NCBI GenBank assembly: GCA_021904315.1
Contig: CM038912.1
Location: 11,929,061 to 11,993,060 of the forward strand
Direction: 5' to 3'
Source: Sphagnum magellanicum
Lineage: Eukaryota; Streptophyta; Sphagnopsida; Sphagnales; Sphagnaceae
DNA length: 64,000 nucleotides
Part shown: in pieces, positions 37,491 to 47,638 of the stretch
Position numbering within the stretch: the first letter of the stretch is position 1
How the letters are laid out: the number at the start of each line of letters is the position of its first letter
The notes under the pieces: generated by a model
What the model saw: only the letters and a program-made list of their open reading frames with translations
Database searches by the model: none
Told to the model about the DNA's origin: nothing
Made by a program: the position numbers and the translations under genes

Positions 37491-37930
37491 AAGTACTCGA
37501 ACTGATGCATCTAGAGGAGATGAAGAGTTTCTCTGTGTTCGGACAGGCAAGGAAAAGGAATGGCTCGGTATTAGGAGAGGGGATAGGGAATTGGTACAAC
37601 ACCGTGCCTGTTATTTCGGGATCAACCACTATAGGTATGACGGCAACCATCAACTGTATGTAGTTGACGTTGTATCAGGAGAAGAGCAGCCCGAGGAGGT
37701 TGTTTCAGGTGAAGCATAAGCTACAGTTGGGGGTGCACCTGTGCAGGACGATGGTGAGCGGATAGTGGTGAAGAGGAGGAGACCCCTACACTTTGACAAA
37801 CGGTAACAACTGGATCTGATTTTGGAGGCTCAGGAACTAGCTGAGTTTAAGGACCAAGAGTTGAGTCCTACTGAATCTGATGAGGAGGAGGACTAGGAAA
37901 TGGATGCAAAGTGCATCGACATCTGGGAAA

Positions 37931-40247
37931 AAAAGAATCGGCCAAGGTAGTAACTAGTTCTTTTAGTGTCGATTCTCACCAATTTAAGATTAGTTGATTC
38001 TCACAAGTCAATTATCAACAATAAAAAAATTTCAGCAAAATTATTTTTAATTAAAAAAATGACCCAAAATGGTGAAAATAACAAAAAAATATGAAAAAAT
38101 ATTTTAAATAATTTTTCTTCCATAATTTCATATGTTCACAACTTCATCCCATCCAAATGAACCTTCAAATTGTTCTAACCTAGGTCCTTTTCATACTACT
38201 ATTAATTAGTGACAAGTGCCCCCACAATGTTTTTAAAAATTTTAAAAGAGTTATTTGATTGGCCCACTACCAATATTTTTGGAACATGGGGCACTTCCCC
38301 AACAATACAACTCAAAATATATATCAACATATACAAGGTCAAAATAATTTTTTAACCCTCCTTTCTTCATGTAAAAAATGAGTATGCAAAATGAACTATA
38401 TATCAATCTTGCAAACAACAAACATCTTTTCTGATATTAAAATGATGAAAATTTTAATAATTAAAAAATTAAACTTAAAACATTAAAAAATATTTCATCA
38501 AAATAAATGAGAATATAAACATTAACATTGAAACCCAAAAATAATAATAATAATAAACATAGTTTGAAAATCATACCTGAAAAAACAACTCAATGATGCA
38601 TCCAAGCCCCTTCATTCCCAACTTGCACAAAGCAAGCGGGGGAGAAATATCAACTTGACAAATAGCAAGAGGAACGAATTGCAATGCAAGAAGACATGAG
38701 TAATAATTTTAAAAACTCATATAGGAACACAAAATGAGCAAATAAAAATACAAAAGGACCTAAATAAGATCATTAAAAAAATTACTTGTTACCAAACAAA
38801 CACACAAAGGGAATGAACAACCCAAAAAGATTTGAACAATAATGCAAGAGAAGCAAATATGAATGTAAGAAGACCTGAAAAACAACATAAAAAGACATAA
38901 GAAACAATGTAAAAATAACTCCTTATTGCTAAACAACAACACAAAAAGCTCAACCAATAACATAAGAAAAATGAATGACAATGTAAGAGGACCCAAGTAG
39001 TAACACAAGAAGACCAATGCAAAAGGAGCTGAACAAGGAAAAAAACTCAATTTACAAATTCATGAAACTTAATCTTTAATGCAAAAAACAAATTGACTAA
39101 CAAAAGTGGGCCCAAGCTTTTTAGAAAAGTTTTTAAACTTGTTTTCAGAAAGTGAAAAAGAATGATGAAAAAACTTTAGTTTTCAACTCTCAATAGTTGT
39201 GGAGATGATGCTTAAATCCAAAAACCCTCCATTTTTTTTCTTTTGGAAACCTAGGATATTTAATTGTGAACCTTACCCTACCTTATCTAAAGACCTTGTC
39301 AAGGTATTTGTTTTGAGATTTAAATAAAGAGGTAAGGTCTCATAGTTGATTTTCACCAATGAAATATTATGAGTTGAATATCAACTTAGATATCATTGTA
39401 AATGACAGATGATGATTTTCCTATTGAAAACTGACTTGAACTCTTAGCCAATTTTCATTTCATTTTTATACGTGTACAAAGCTTTCAATCATTCCATCTT
39501 TAGTTTTTTTTGGATCACTTCATTTGTTGAAAATTTTCAAAAAAATATAATTTGGCATTTATAAAAATTCTTTTCTTTTCTTTTCTTTTCAATTTGTTTT
39601 TGGGGTGATTTAGGGATTTATCACCAAACTGCATTTTTTTTTAGGCCTATATTGGTTCCAACATGTGCACTACCAATTATGATATTGTCTCTAAAAATAA
39701 CATTCATTCATTCACATCACATATTACATTTATTATTTTATAAAAGTTGACAAATGAATGAAATTGATTGCCTTTTGCATCAACTAAAGCTAAAAAAACA
39801 ATATATACCACACATTGGCTCACACATTGTTATTACAATGAACATTGTCCTAATACAATTTTGACATTTTTTAAGCAAGTATTTACTATTATTCTTATGA
39901 TTAATTGCATTGTTAACAATTGTTTTTTGCTTTAGATATGGTTGATTGATTGATTAACAATGAAATTATATATTAATTTGTGGAATTTTTTTATTTTTCA
40001 TATATTTCAATTTTAATTTTAGAATTATGTCAAATTTATATTTGAGTATTGCATTGCTTGAGTAGGTTAGGCCATTACAAACTTCCTAAAAATTAATTAG
40101 CATATGGGGAAGTTAATGATGTTTTGAAAACAATTAAAAAGTTCCAAATTATGATTCCAATTAATGAATTCACAAACAATCTTATGACATAAGTGCAATG
40201 AAAGTAAATATTGTGTTCTCTCAAATATACTTACTGAATTAGTTGAT
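37931..40247. other. AT-rich sequence without recognised genes
   Basis: No gene is seen. Overlapping minus-strand frames at 38760-39050 and 38789-39022 are hydrophobic chance translations. Short AAT (38535-38555) and CTTTT (39570-39592) microsatellites are present. The sharp composition change at 37930 marks the end of gypsy copy 2. Confidence 0.4.
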
Positions 40248-41114
40248 ACCTACATTTCCTTTCCTTCATTGAAGATGCTTTGAAACCAAAAAGGAGGATC
40301 CAAAAAACCCGCAGCAATGACGCGACCTCCCACGGACCCTAGCTCTCACAATCTATCAATCCACCGCAATTGCACAAACACGTAGCCTCTCCTGACTCGG
40401 ACTACCTTCCTGCCATCGCTCACTGATCCACTTGCAACTTCAAGACTGACAGACCCAGCAATGCATTCACTCAACACAATGCACAGCTGTGGTCACACAC
40501 TGCACACAGATGTTTCTGAGGAAAAAATGCTTGGATGTCATTCATGGATTGTATATATAGTCCGAGAGCGCAAACACTGCCCTCGAACACAATTTCTTAC
40601 GAAAACAGGAGGCACTGATTGTCCCTCTAATTCTTCTTCTCTCCCTCTCTCTATGTCCTCCTGCAGCAATGAGCTAGACCACACATCAGACGCAGCGGAA
40701 GATCACCATGATGGCCAAGACTCCCTGCTACCGAGCTACTACTCTCTTGTTCTACCAGCCTCTGCTATCCTCCTTAACAACAGACTTCTGATCCCCCTTT
40801 CCCAGTTCTCCGTTGGCTTCCTCCAAAAGCTTCTTCCAATCTTCCAACGTCGTTCCATTCCTTCCGCTCTGCCACCTTCATAAGTCGAGCTCCATCAATG
40901 CTAGCCGCCATGCCCAATCTTGCACACACCACACAGCTTAGAAAACAAGTCGGCCATGCATTTCCATGCAACAATGATGGGGCGCCGTCACCACAAAACG
41001 GTTGATGCAATTATGCCTAAAATCCAGGATTAGATCAGATTGCACAATAAGTAGACAGCCCCCCCTTTCACATTACACCTACATTTCCTTTCCTTCATTG
41101 AAGATGCTTTGAAA
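40248..41114 (-). repeat. Isolated LTR relic flanked by 38-bp direct repeats
   Basis: Read on the minus strand, the block starts TGTAATGTG near 41077 and ends CTCCTTTTTGG near 40290, followed by TTTCAAAGC, a decayed form of the Met-tRNA site. It shares words in order with the gypsy LTR at 9929 (TGCATGG, GTGTGTG, ATGGCGGCTA) and has a TATA-like ACTATATATACAA near 40546-40559. An identical 38-bp sequence (starting ACCTACATTTCC) lies at 40248-40285 and 41077-41114, immediately outside. No internal domains adjoin it. It is an old, dead LTR of a related lineage. Confidence 0.6.
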
Positions 41115-41640
41115 ATCACAAACAATTGTGGCACAATGGAGCTCCATGGGTGGGTACAGATGTTGAAGCTCCAAGAAGAGTAGCCAAAGTTTAAAGAAAA
41201 AAAAGGATTAACCCTTGCTTGTTTCGGTACCAAAAAAAGGATTCTGCTTTTCTATAGAGTTGAGCTGGTGATGACACAAAATTTCCACCAAGTCATTGCA
41301 TTCATGGTTTCCATGGAGCTTTCTTTAGACACAGAATGCTGGTCAAGGAAGTGCCTGAGGGACTTTATATAACTAAGAATTGGGTTGGCTGTATGACAGT
41401 TCAAAAGTTTTAGTCACCAGTTTGAGATCCAATGGAGCTTTGCTTACTTCTGGAGCTTGTTCTGCTGGGTGCTGAACAACAAGCTCTCCCCACACTCTCC
41501 ATTCACAGATATCTGTGACTGCAAATGTCCACTAGCATGAATCTCATGGAGATGTGATAATCAACATGCAAACCTTGAAGTACACTTCACACTTTGGACC
41601 TCATTCCCTGCAGCTCATGGCTTGACCGGAAAATTGCCCA
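41115..41640. other. Sequence between LTR relic and SPL fragment
   Basis: No independent gene is recognised. Base composition is more balanced than in the AT-rich flanks. The part next to 41640 may be 3' flank or 3' UTR of the SPL fragment on the minus strand. Confidence 0.35.
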
Positions 41641-42470
41641 ACATGCAGTTACCAGCAGCATCCAGGCCCAACTCACCAAGAGACATCTGAAAGAAAGGTA
41701 CCTGAGACCCAATCATCATGCAGATGAGTTTGCTCTAGAGGATGGCTATCTGTGATTTTTGCTATCCCTGATAATTCCCATGCCCCCTAGACCTCCAGAT
41801 TGAGCTGGATATAGCTTCTCAAATGGAAAATATTGCTCTTCAGGCTGATGCTGTTGCAAGTGATGAGTGAACGAAGGTATGTTGCTACCCATGTTGTTGT
41901 CAACTATGAGTTGCTTTGATGTTGTTGTACTGTCAGTAGTTCCAACATCCAGAGCATGGAGGCAAGCCTGAGTCCCCCATGACAGAAGAGAAAGAGCACA
42001 GCTAGAGCTTTGAGAGTTGCATCCCAGGTAGTGGTTGTTGTTTTCCAAACTGCCCAGAAACGAATTACAACCCAAACTTCCCTTGGTTCCAGCCACAAAC
42101 TCCTGTGAAACCAGAGCAGCCAAACTGTTCAAGCCAACAGTTCTTCATTTGTTGCATCTGCCTCCAATCTGACGAAGAAAAAGAAAACCAATCAACTAGG
42201 GTACAAAATGACAATGGGTTTAGTTGAAATTTCATCAACCTCTTACAGGTAGGTCTCTCAAGTGTTTTCACGCACACAAGGGTTAGAAGAATTTGAAGCA
42301 TCACCAAAAGGAGAAGCTGTTCTATGGATCTCCCTTAAGGCCTCCTCAGTGTGGTGCATTGGTGATGAAGAACTTGGAGGAGGAGGAGAGCTGATGATAC
42401 CAGGTAGTTGCTGAGTATTAGCGTGAGGCTTGCAGCGTCGCTCATTGTGGCCTGCTAGGGTTTTGACTAC
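41628..42470 (-). pseudogene. SPL: SPL (SBP-box) transcription factor gene fragment with miR156-type site
   Basis: SPL proteins are plant nuclear transcription factors with a zinc-binding SBP domain, many repressed by miR156. Here the minus strand keeps only the last part of that domain, LAGHNERRCKPHA (about 42425-42463), then a Ser/Pro-rich linker. A GT-AG intron with a pyrimidine tract is likely at 42169-42246 (78 bp). The downstream exon contains CALSLLS, the peptide encoded by the miR156 site in SPL genes. Both upstream zinc-binding clusters of the SBP domain are missing: a C/G run at 42471-42480 and unrelated sequence precede it. A stop lies in frame just before the intron and another in the first codons after it. 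A retained intron argues for a genomic rather than processed copy. It is most likely a truncated pseudogene; a diverged live gene with upstream exons elsewhere is less likely. Confidence 0.7.
41980..41999 (-). promoter_or_regulatory. miR156-type target site in the SPL fragment
   Basis: On the plus strand this reads TGACAGAAGAGAAAGAGCAC, which differs from the common miR156 sequence at two adjacent positions. The minus-strand (sense) site therefore reads GTGCTCTTTCTCTTCTGTCA and encodes ALSLLS in frame with the rest of the exon. That is the known arrangement in miR156-regulated SPL genes. Confidence 0.75.
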
Positions 42471-42480
42471 CCCCCCCCCC
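42471..42480 (+). repeat. C homopolymer run
   Basis: Ten or so C residues (G on the minus strand) lie exactly where similarity to the SBP domain stops. It may mark a break-repair or recombination junction. Confidence 0.7.
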
Positions 42481-44845
42481 GCCCCCAGACATCATGACCT
42501 GTTGCTTCTTATTCATTCCAGATTCTTGGCTCTCAAATGGTCGCTACTCCCTACTGCTACTGCAGCAACTCGTGAAATCATTCCAGATCCTTGGGTTTTG
42601 AAATGATTGCTAGGCTACTCACTAATTCGGCTGCATGTATGAAATCATTCAATAACTACAACTTGAATAATGGGTGGATTCTCTCTCTCTCCTCCTCGTC
42701 GATGCTGGTGATGATGGAGAATGAATCAACATCACATGTGATGATCAACTTCAAGAAAGACACTTATGGGTCCTTCAAATCTGCTCACTGGTAGATGTCA
42801 ACTAGAAACTTCCTAACTAATATAACTGATTCTTACCTTGCAAAGACTAGGCACTTACAAATAAACCAGTGTCTGGCCAACATTTCTGAAAACACCACCT
42901 CAGAAGCAGCGACAGCAGGCATTACACACCAACCTTGGTGCTCCGCTGCATGCATGGAGGGATGAGCTGAGCAGCTGCCAATTACTAGTGAAGGCAGTTG
43001 AAACTGCTACTTTGTAGTAATGCAGGACTGGCACAATGGCAAAGCTGCATCAGAAAATTCAAGCTTTCAACAAGGTGTCCGAAGTGGGTCTTAGAATAAC
43101 ACCACCCAGTAGGTGGGCCAGATCTGAGCTTTAGCAAGAGGACTGGTCATCTTGCACACTCTAGGTAAGCACTATTCAAGTGCAACAAGCTAAATGTGGC
43201 TTGCTTTGCTTTGGAGGTTGAGGGCATTACAAGAATAAGTGTATCCCGAGAGGGGTCAGCTAAGGTGGAGCCCGTATTCTAGTGACCCCCTCAAATGACG
43301 GCCTTATCCAGCATAAAGCAACTGCCACCCCTGATCGATCTGTATGGACAAACATTTCAGAATCAAATGTCCCTCCTTAAAAAGGTAAGATCCCACCTGT
43401 GTAGCCGAGTGAATATTACCTTTCCAATAGAGTTATCAGTAAAGTCTCATGATTAGCGGGCAAGAATGGCCTGTTTTGGCATAATAGGGCATCGAACCCA
43501 TACCTGGGAATGAAAATTTTACAAAGCCAAATAATTGGGACCCAAACTAGTTTTTCCGCCAATTTTGGTGGTGAATTGAGTTTCATCCTGTCTTTCGTTT
43601 CTCCTAAGTGCTTCCACTGCTGATACATTTGTTTTCAATGCTCCTGCGACCAGATAGGAAGTCAATTGGATATTTCTCTCATGTGAACACAACAAGATTT
43701 TAGGGTTTTGGTTTTGTTTTGAGTGGTCGTCAACTTTCTGCGTGTTAACAACGGAGTTTATTCCATCACAATTTGTTAGTGGCTGCAATGACTGCTTCAA
43801 GGAGACTTGTAAGCTTGGGTAAGAAACTTTGTTTGTTTGTGTATTATGTGAAACAGATTGATAACAAGTAATAGGTGTTTAAGGAAGTTACAACATTCAA
43901 TGGAGGTGTGGAGAGTAGGATGGTGCATGATAGCATAAGAAGAAGAATTCAAGGGCAATGCAAGGAGGTTTGAGGTTTTCTTGATTCTGTTTCAAATGAG
44001 TAAAGGTGGAGCTTGTTGAGATTTGTAGTTGTTGTTTTTTTTTGTTTCTACTACACCAGTGACTACACCATGGTAGGCCGTATGTTCTTGTTAGTATTAG
44101 ATTCTATAAGGGGTTGATGTTGAGGGTTGATGACGAACAGAAGGAAGTCTGAGCTGTAGAGGATGGAGCATGTAAAGGGATATGTATGCATGGGGACCTT
44201 GGTTGAACCTCTCTTTCATCCAATTAGTAGGACAAATATCTGAGTGAGTGCCAGAAGCCTAAGTGGGGTGTCCTTGGGTTGGGCAGAATGAAAGTAAGGA
44301 GGAATAGAAGTGGGAAGTTAATAGAATTCTATCCAAGACTAATTTTTGCACAAAAATTTATATTGCATGAATGGTCGTAAATCAACTTGGTATGTGTCAC
44401 TCATACCTTGGTCCATACCTAGAAATCATGATGTTTCTAAGATTGGGCAAAATGTTCTTTTACATTGTTACATTTGTAAAAAAAGGGTTAGCAACTCATA
44501 TGGACTAATTGAACACTAAGGGTTTTGACCTCAAGCCATACCTCATTAGATTTTGAACTCATGATGTGTGGATTTGTTCATGGTAGCAATCTAAATGTTA
44601 CCACTGTAATAAGTTAGAAGATACTACTAGGTATGTGCCAATTGGAGATTCACATCAGAATGTTGAAGTATGTTCTGATAGGATAATAGCATCAAGAGAT
44701 TATAGTAGTGTCGGGTAGTTTCAAGGATGTAAGTTGAATTAACTCACAGGATTTGTATCTCTATTGTGAGTCATGTATCTGTACTGTGAGTCTTATGTGC
44801 TTAGGAGATTTTTTTTATACATTCTTTTTTTGGGATTTATAGATC
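42481..44845. other. Unassigned sequence, balanced composition
   Basis: No gene is called. The minus frame at 43519-43800 (93 codons) has protein-like composition but no recognised domain. A GGTTCGATGCC box on the minus strand near 43486-43496 resembles a tRNA/SINE B box without a convincing A box. A CFGG-GHYKNKC-like zinc-knuckle trace near 43200-43250 hints at retrotransposon debris. The block runs up to the gypsy 3'-end relic at 44850. Confidence 0.35.
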
Positions 44846-44846
44846 T

Positions 44847-44910
44847 ATCATGTTTTACAGGACTAAAGAAGTTGAAGGACTCAGCTTTTTAAGGAAGGGA
44901 GGGGTTACAC
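44847..44910 (+). mobile_element. Relic of a gypsy element 3' end (coding tail and polypurine tract)
   Basis: AGATCTATCA, then GACTAAAG, GGACTCAGC and finally GGAAGGGAGGGGTTAC follow the same order as AGATCTATCA, AACTAAGG, GGACTCAGC and ACGGAGGGGTTAC at 16350-16417 in copy 1. It is therefore the last coding bases and polypurine tract of a related element. The expected LTR does not follow on the right. It is an isolated, dead fragment. Confidence 0.65.
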
Positions 44911-45790
44911 TCCTACCTGCACAACTACTATAATTACTCTTGAAACTTGTGCATTAAATGTTGAGTTTCAACATTTGGTATTGAGATTTAACAAACAACT
45001 CCGCCATTAGAGGTTATGTTCTAAAATATGGTTTTACATGATCTTTCAATATGCAATATCCATGTTTTCATTATTTTAAACTCAAGTTAAATAGGAAAAA
45101 AATCTACTCATTTTATGAAAATGAATCATGAAAATCGTTGTATTTCATTAATATTGGCTTATTGAACTTTTTATTGGTCCCACTTGGACACAATTTTGCA
45201 TATTTAGAAATTGAATTTTAGTTCCCCATTATAATTTTAAAGGCATAAACATAATATTTACAAGCATATGCAATTTTTTGAAAGGTGAAAGAATATGCAC
45301 AATCTAAAACTAGATACCTAGATGATCCCAAAGAATGGTTACAATGAATGGACAAAATTTGGATGAAAAAAGTTGGGAAATCTTTTCATCCAATATGATG
45401 ATGTCCCTTTCCATTTTTAACACGTTCCACTTTCTAGTTTGAAGATTTGGGATGTTTTTCTTTGTTTTTTTGTATTACATTTTGGATTTAGGGTTTTAAG
45501 TGAAATGGTTAATTGTCAATGTTTCGTTGTTGTGGGTGGTGTGTCTACCTAGTTAAAGAAGTATTTAGATTTTTTTGCCATCTTGTGCTTGCCATATAAA
45601 TTTTTTTTATGCATGTGGTCTTTGAAGAATAAATAAATAACTTGGTTATATGCACCACATGCAATAAATGATGCAACATTTGGAGGTAATAAATGATGAA
45701 ATTATTTTGGGGTGACCAAATGGGAAATGCATCATGTATCCACACATGTAGTCACATATATTATGTTTTAGTTGTTGTTGGTTTCTTGTT
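44911..45790. other. AT-rich sequence containing the probable 3' end of the Helentron relic
   Basis: No gene is recognised. The coding relic of the Helentron (minus strand) fades at about 45795, so its terminal hairpin and insertion end should lie here, but I cannot place them by eye. Confidence 0.35.
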
Positions 45791-45794
45791 ATAC

Positions 45795-46470
45795 ATTGGG
45801 AGTGTGTTTGGTAATTTGAATGCAACATAAATTAGTTTGTGAAAATTTGGCCAATATGCTTATGTTACACTCGATTTGCATTCATTTTTGAAAACATTTG
45901 CTCATATATGGTCTAGTTTAGGTCTTGCTTTTGTGATGCTTCCACTACATTGGGAATTTAATTCAAAATTATCCATTAAATTTAATCATTTTGGTCTATT
46001 TTTGCATGATTATTGTTTTCTAAGATATTCAATATTATAATCTCCCAATATAATGTTCTAATGATTGTTCAATTATATTTTGAAGCTTTTTGAAGAATGT
46101 AAAAATTGAAAATGAATGAGCTTTATACACACATACAATATGTATTTCTTTTTGTGTATTACCATTAAAAATTATTGCTATGTATTCTGGACTATTATTG
46201 GTTGTTACATTCAAAGAATCCAAATGCATGTGTATGTCATACATCATCATCAACCCACGACCATCATGGATTGAAACATATGAATACTTAAATGAATTTA
46301 TAAATTTGTGCACATCAATTGATGTGTGGTGTATTTGTGTTTTTATAAAACATAAAATGAGACATTTGAAGGTTATGGTCATGGTTAATGTTTTCATAAT
46401 GTTGGCATAAAGAAGTTGTATTCAAGGCTTGTATAATTACATGTGAATGATGCAAGTTTTTAAACTAAAG
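45795..46470 (-). pseudogene. EEP (APE-like) endonuclease domain of the Helentron relic
   Basis: Minus-strand segments in order: LNTTSLCQHYENI-like start (about 46380-46430), the long open piece at 46035-46397 with SPEYIAIIFNGNTQK and IHIVCVYKAHSFSI, GDYNIEYL (GD-N motif, 46022-46045), RPKLDHIWANVF (about 45885-45930, the catalytic DHI) and AYWPNFHKLIYVAFKLPNTL (about 45795-45860). These match the endonuclease/exonuclease/phosphatase fold that follows the helicase in Helentrons. Frame changes occur between segments and there are internal stops. The start of the domain continues directly from the helicase tail once the AAT-flanked insertion is discounted. Confidence 0.75.
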
Positions 46471-47638
46471 AATCACAACAACACATTATGAGTTTTGTGA
46501 CCAGTTAAAGAAATAATTACTATTTTTTTCAACTACAATTGTAATTACTTGGTCACAAAAATCATTATGTAGTTGCAAAAGTCATTGAAATGTTATGTGA
46601 TGTCATGGTTTTGCAACTATAGTTAATATGATGATTCGCGAATTTCTTTGGATAAATATATTATTATTTTTGAAATTGTAACAATATGTTTTGAATAAAT
46701 GAAAATTAGTTAATTAAAAATATTTTGACTTTTGCGACTATAATAACGGCCTCTAGTCTTACACATGATGATGTGGCATTCCATGTGGTGATAAAATATT
46801 TGACTATTAGTCAACATGATGATTCATACATTATTTTGGATAAAATGAAACATTTATTAGTTGGTCATTATGTTAAAGATGATTTTCAATCCTCAATGTA
46901 GCTCTTTGCATCAAGATGCAAGTCCAAAAATTTTATCCTCGTTACAACAAATCTTGTCCTTTGAATTGGACACCAAAATGACTATTATTTTTTTCAACTA
47001 CATTTATAACTACTTAATCATAACAATCACTAAATAGTGGCAAAAGACATCAACATGCCATGTGGCATCATAGTTTTGTAGCTAAAACCAATATGACAAC
47101 TTGTTGACTTTTTTAGTAAATTATCATATTATTCTTCAATTTTTGTTCATTAATTAGTTGCAAAAACCATCCACATTTGCGACTTGTAACGACTCATCTC
47201 CCATGATGATGACATGGCATGCTATACATTAATAAGATTATGTGACTATTCGTCAACATCATGATTCATATCATTAATTTAATGAATTAATCTCATTTAT
47301 AAACTAGTTAAAAATATTGTTGTCCTTTTTGATTGATAATGATTTGGTCTTCCATGTGATGATGACATGGCATGCCATTTGGTAACAAGGTGTCATAAAT
47401 TTTCATGGCAATCCATGATTTTTTGTGACACCATAAATTTTTGTGTGTTTTGATTTTATGGCACTAATACTCGTCCTGGCATGCCATAATTCTTTGTGTG
47501 CCATGAGGGTTTTGAAACCATGAATTCACATGCATGTGTACGTGTATTACACAATTTATTTTAAACTTGTAATTATGACACAACATTAATAGTTGTTTTG
47601 AAAAAGGTGACACATAATTTCTTGACTTTTAAACTACT

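Larger units (their letters stand above)
32169..37930 (+). mobile_element. Ty3/gypsy LTR retrotransposon, copy 2 (5' LTR to RNase H, broken fossil)
   Basis: Same family as the copy at 9929: 5' LTR, primer-binding site, leader frame, gag with zinc knuckles, protease, reverse transcriptase and RNase H in order. Clear similarity to copy 1 ends near 37930, before the integrase segment. No integrase or 3' LTR follows in this window, and AT-rich unrelated DNA takes over. The reading frames are interrupted more than ten times. With one LTR only, no insertion age can be estimated, but nucleotide similarity to copy 1 (about 90 percent in the last 130 bases, by eye) suggests a similar age class. Confidence 0.9.

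Noticed and set aside
43190-43255. Zinc-knuckle-like trace (CFGG-GHYKNKC) suggesting a further retrotransposon gag
   Set aside because: Spacing does not fit a clean CCHC knuckle and no flanking gag sequence is recognisable.
43480-43500. tRNA or SINE B box (GGTTCGATGCC on the minus strand)
   Set aside because: No A box at the right distance, no cloverleaf stems and no second copy in the window.
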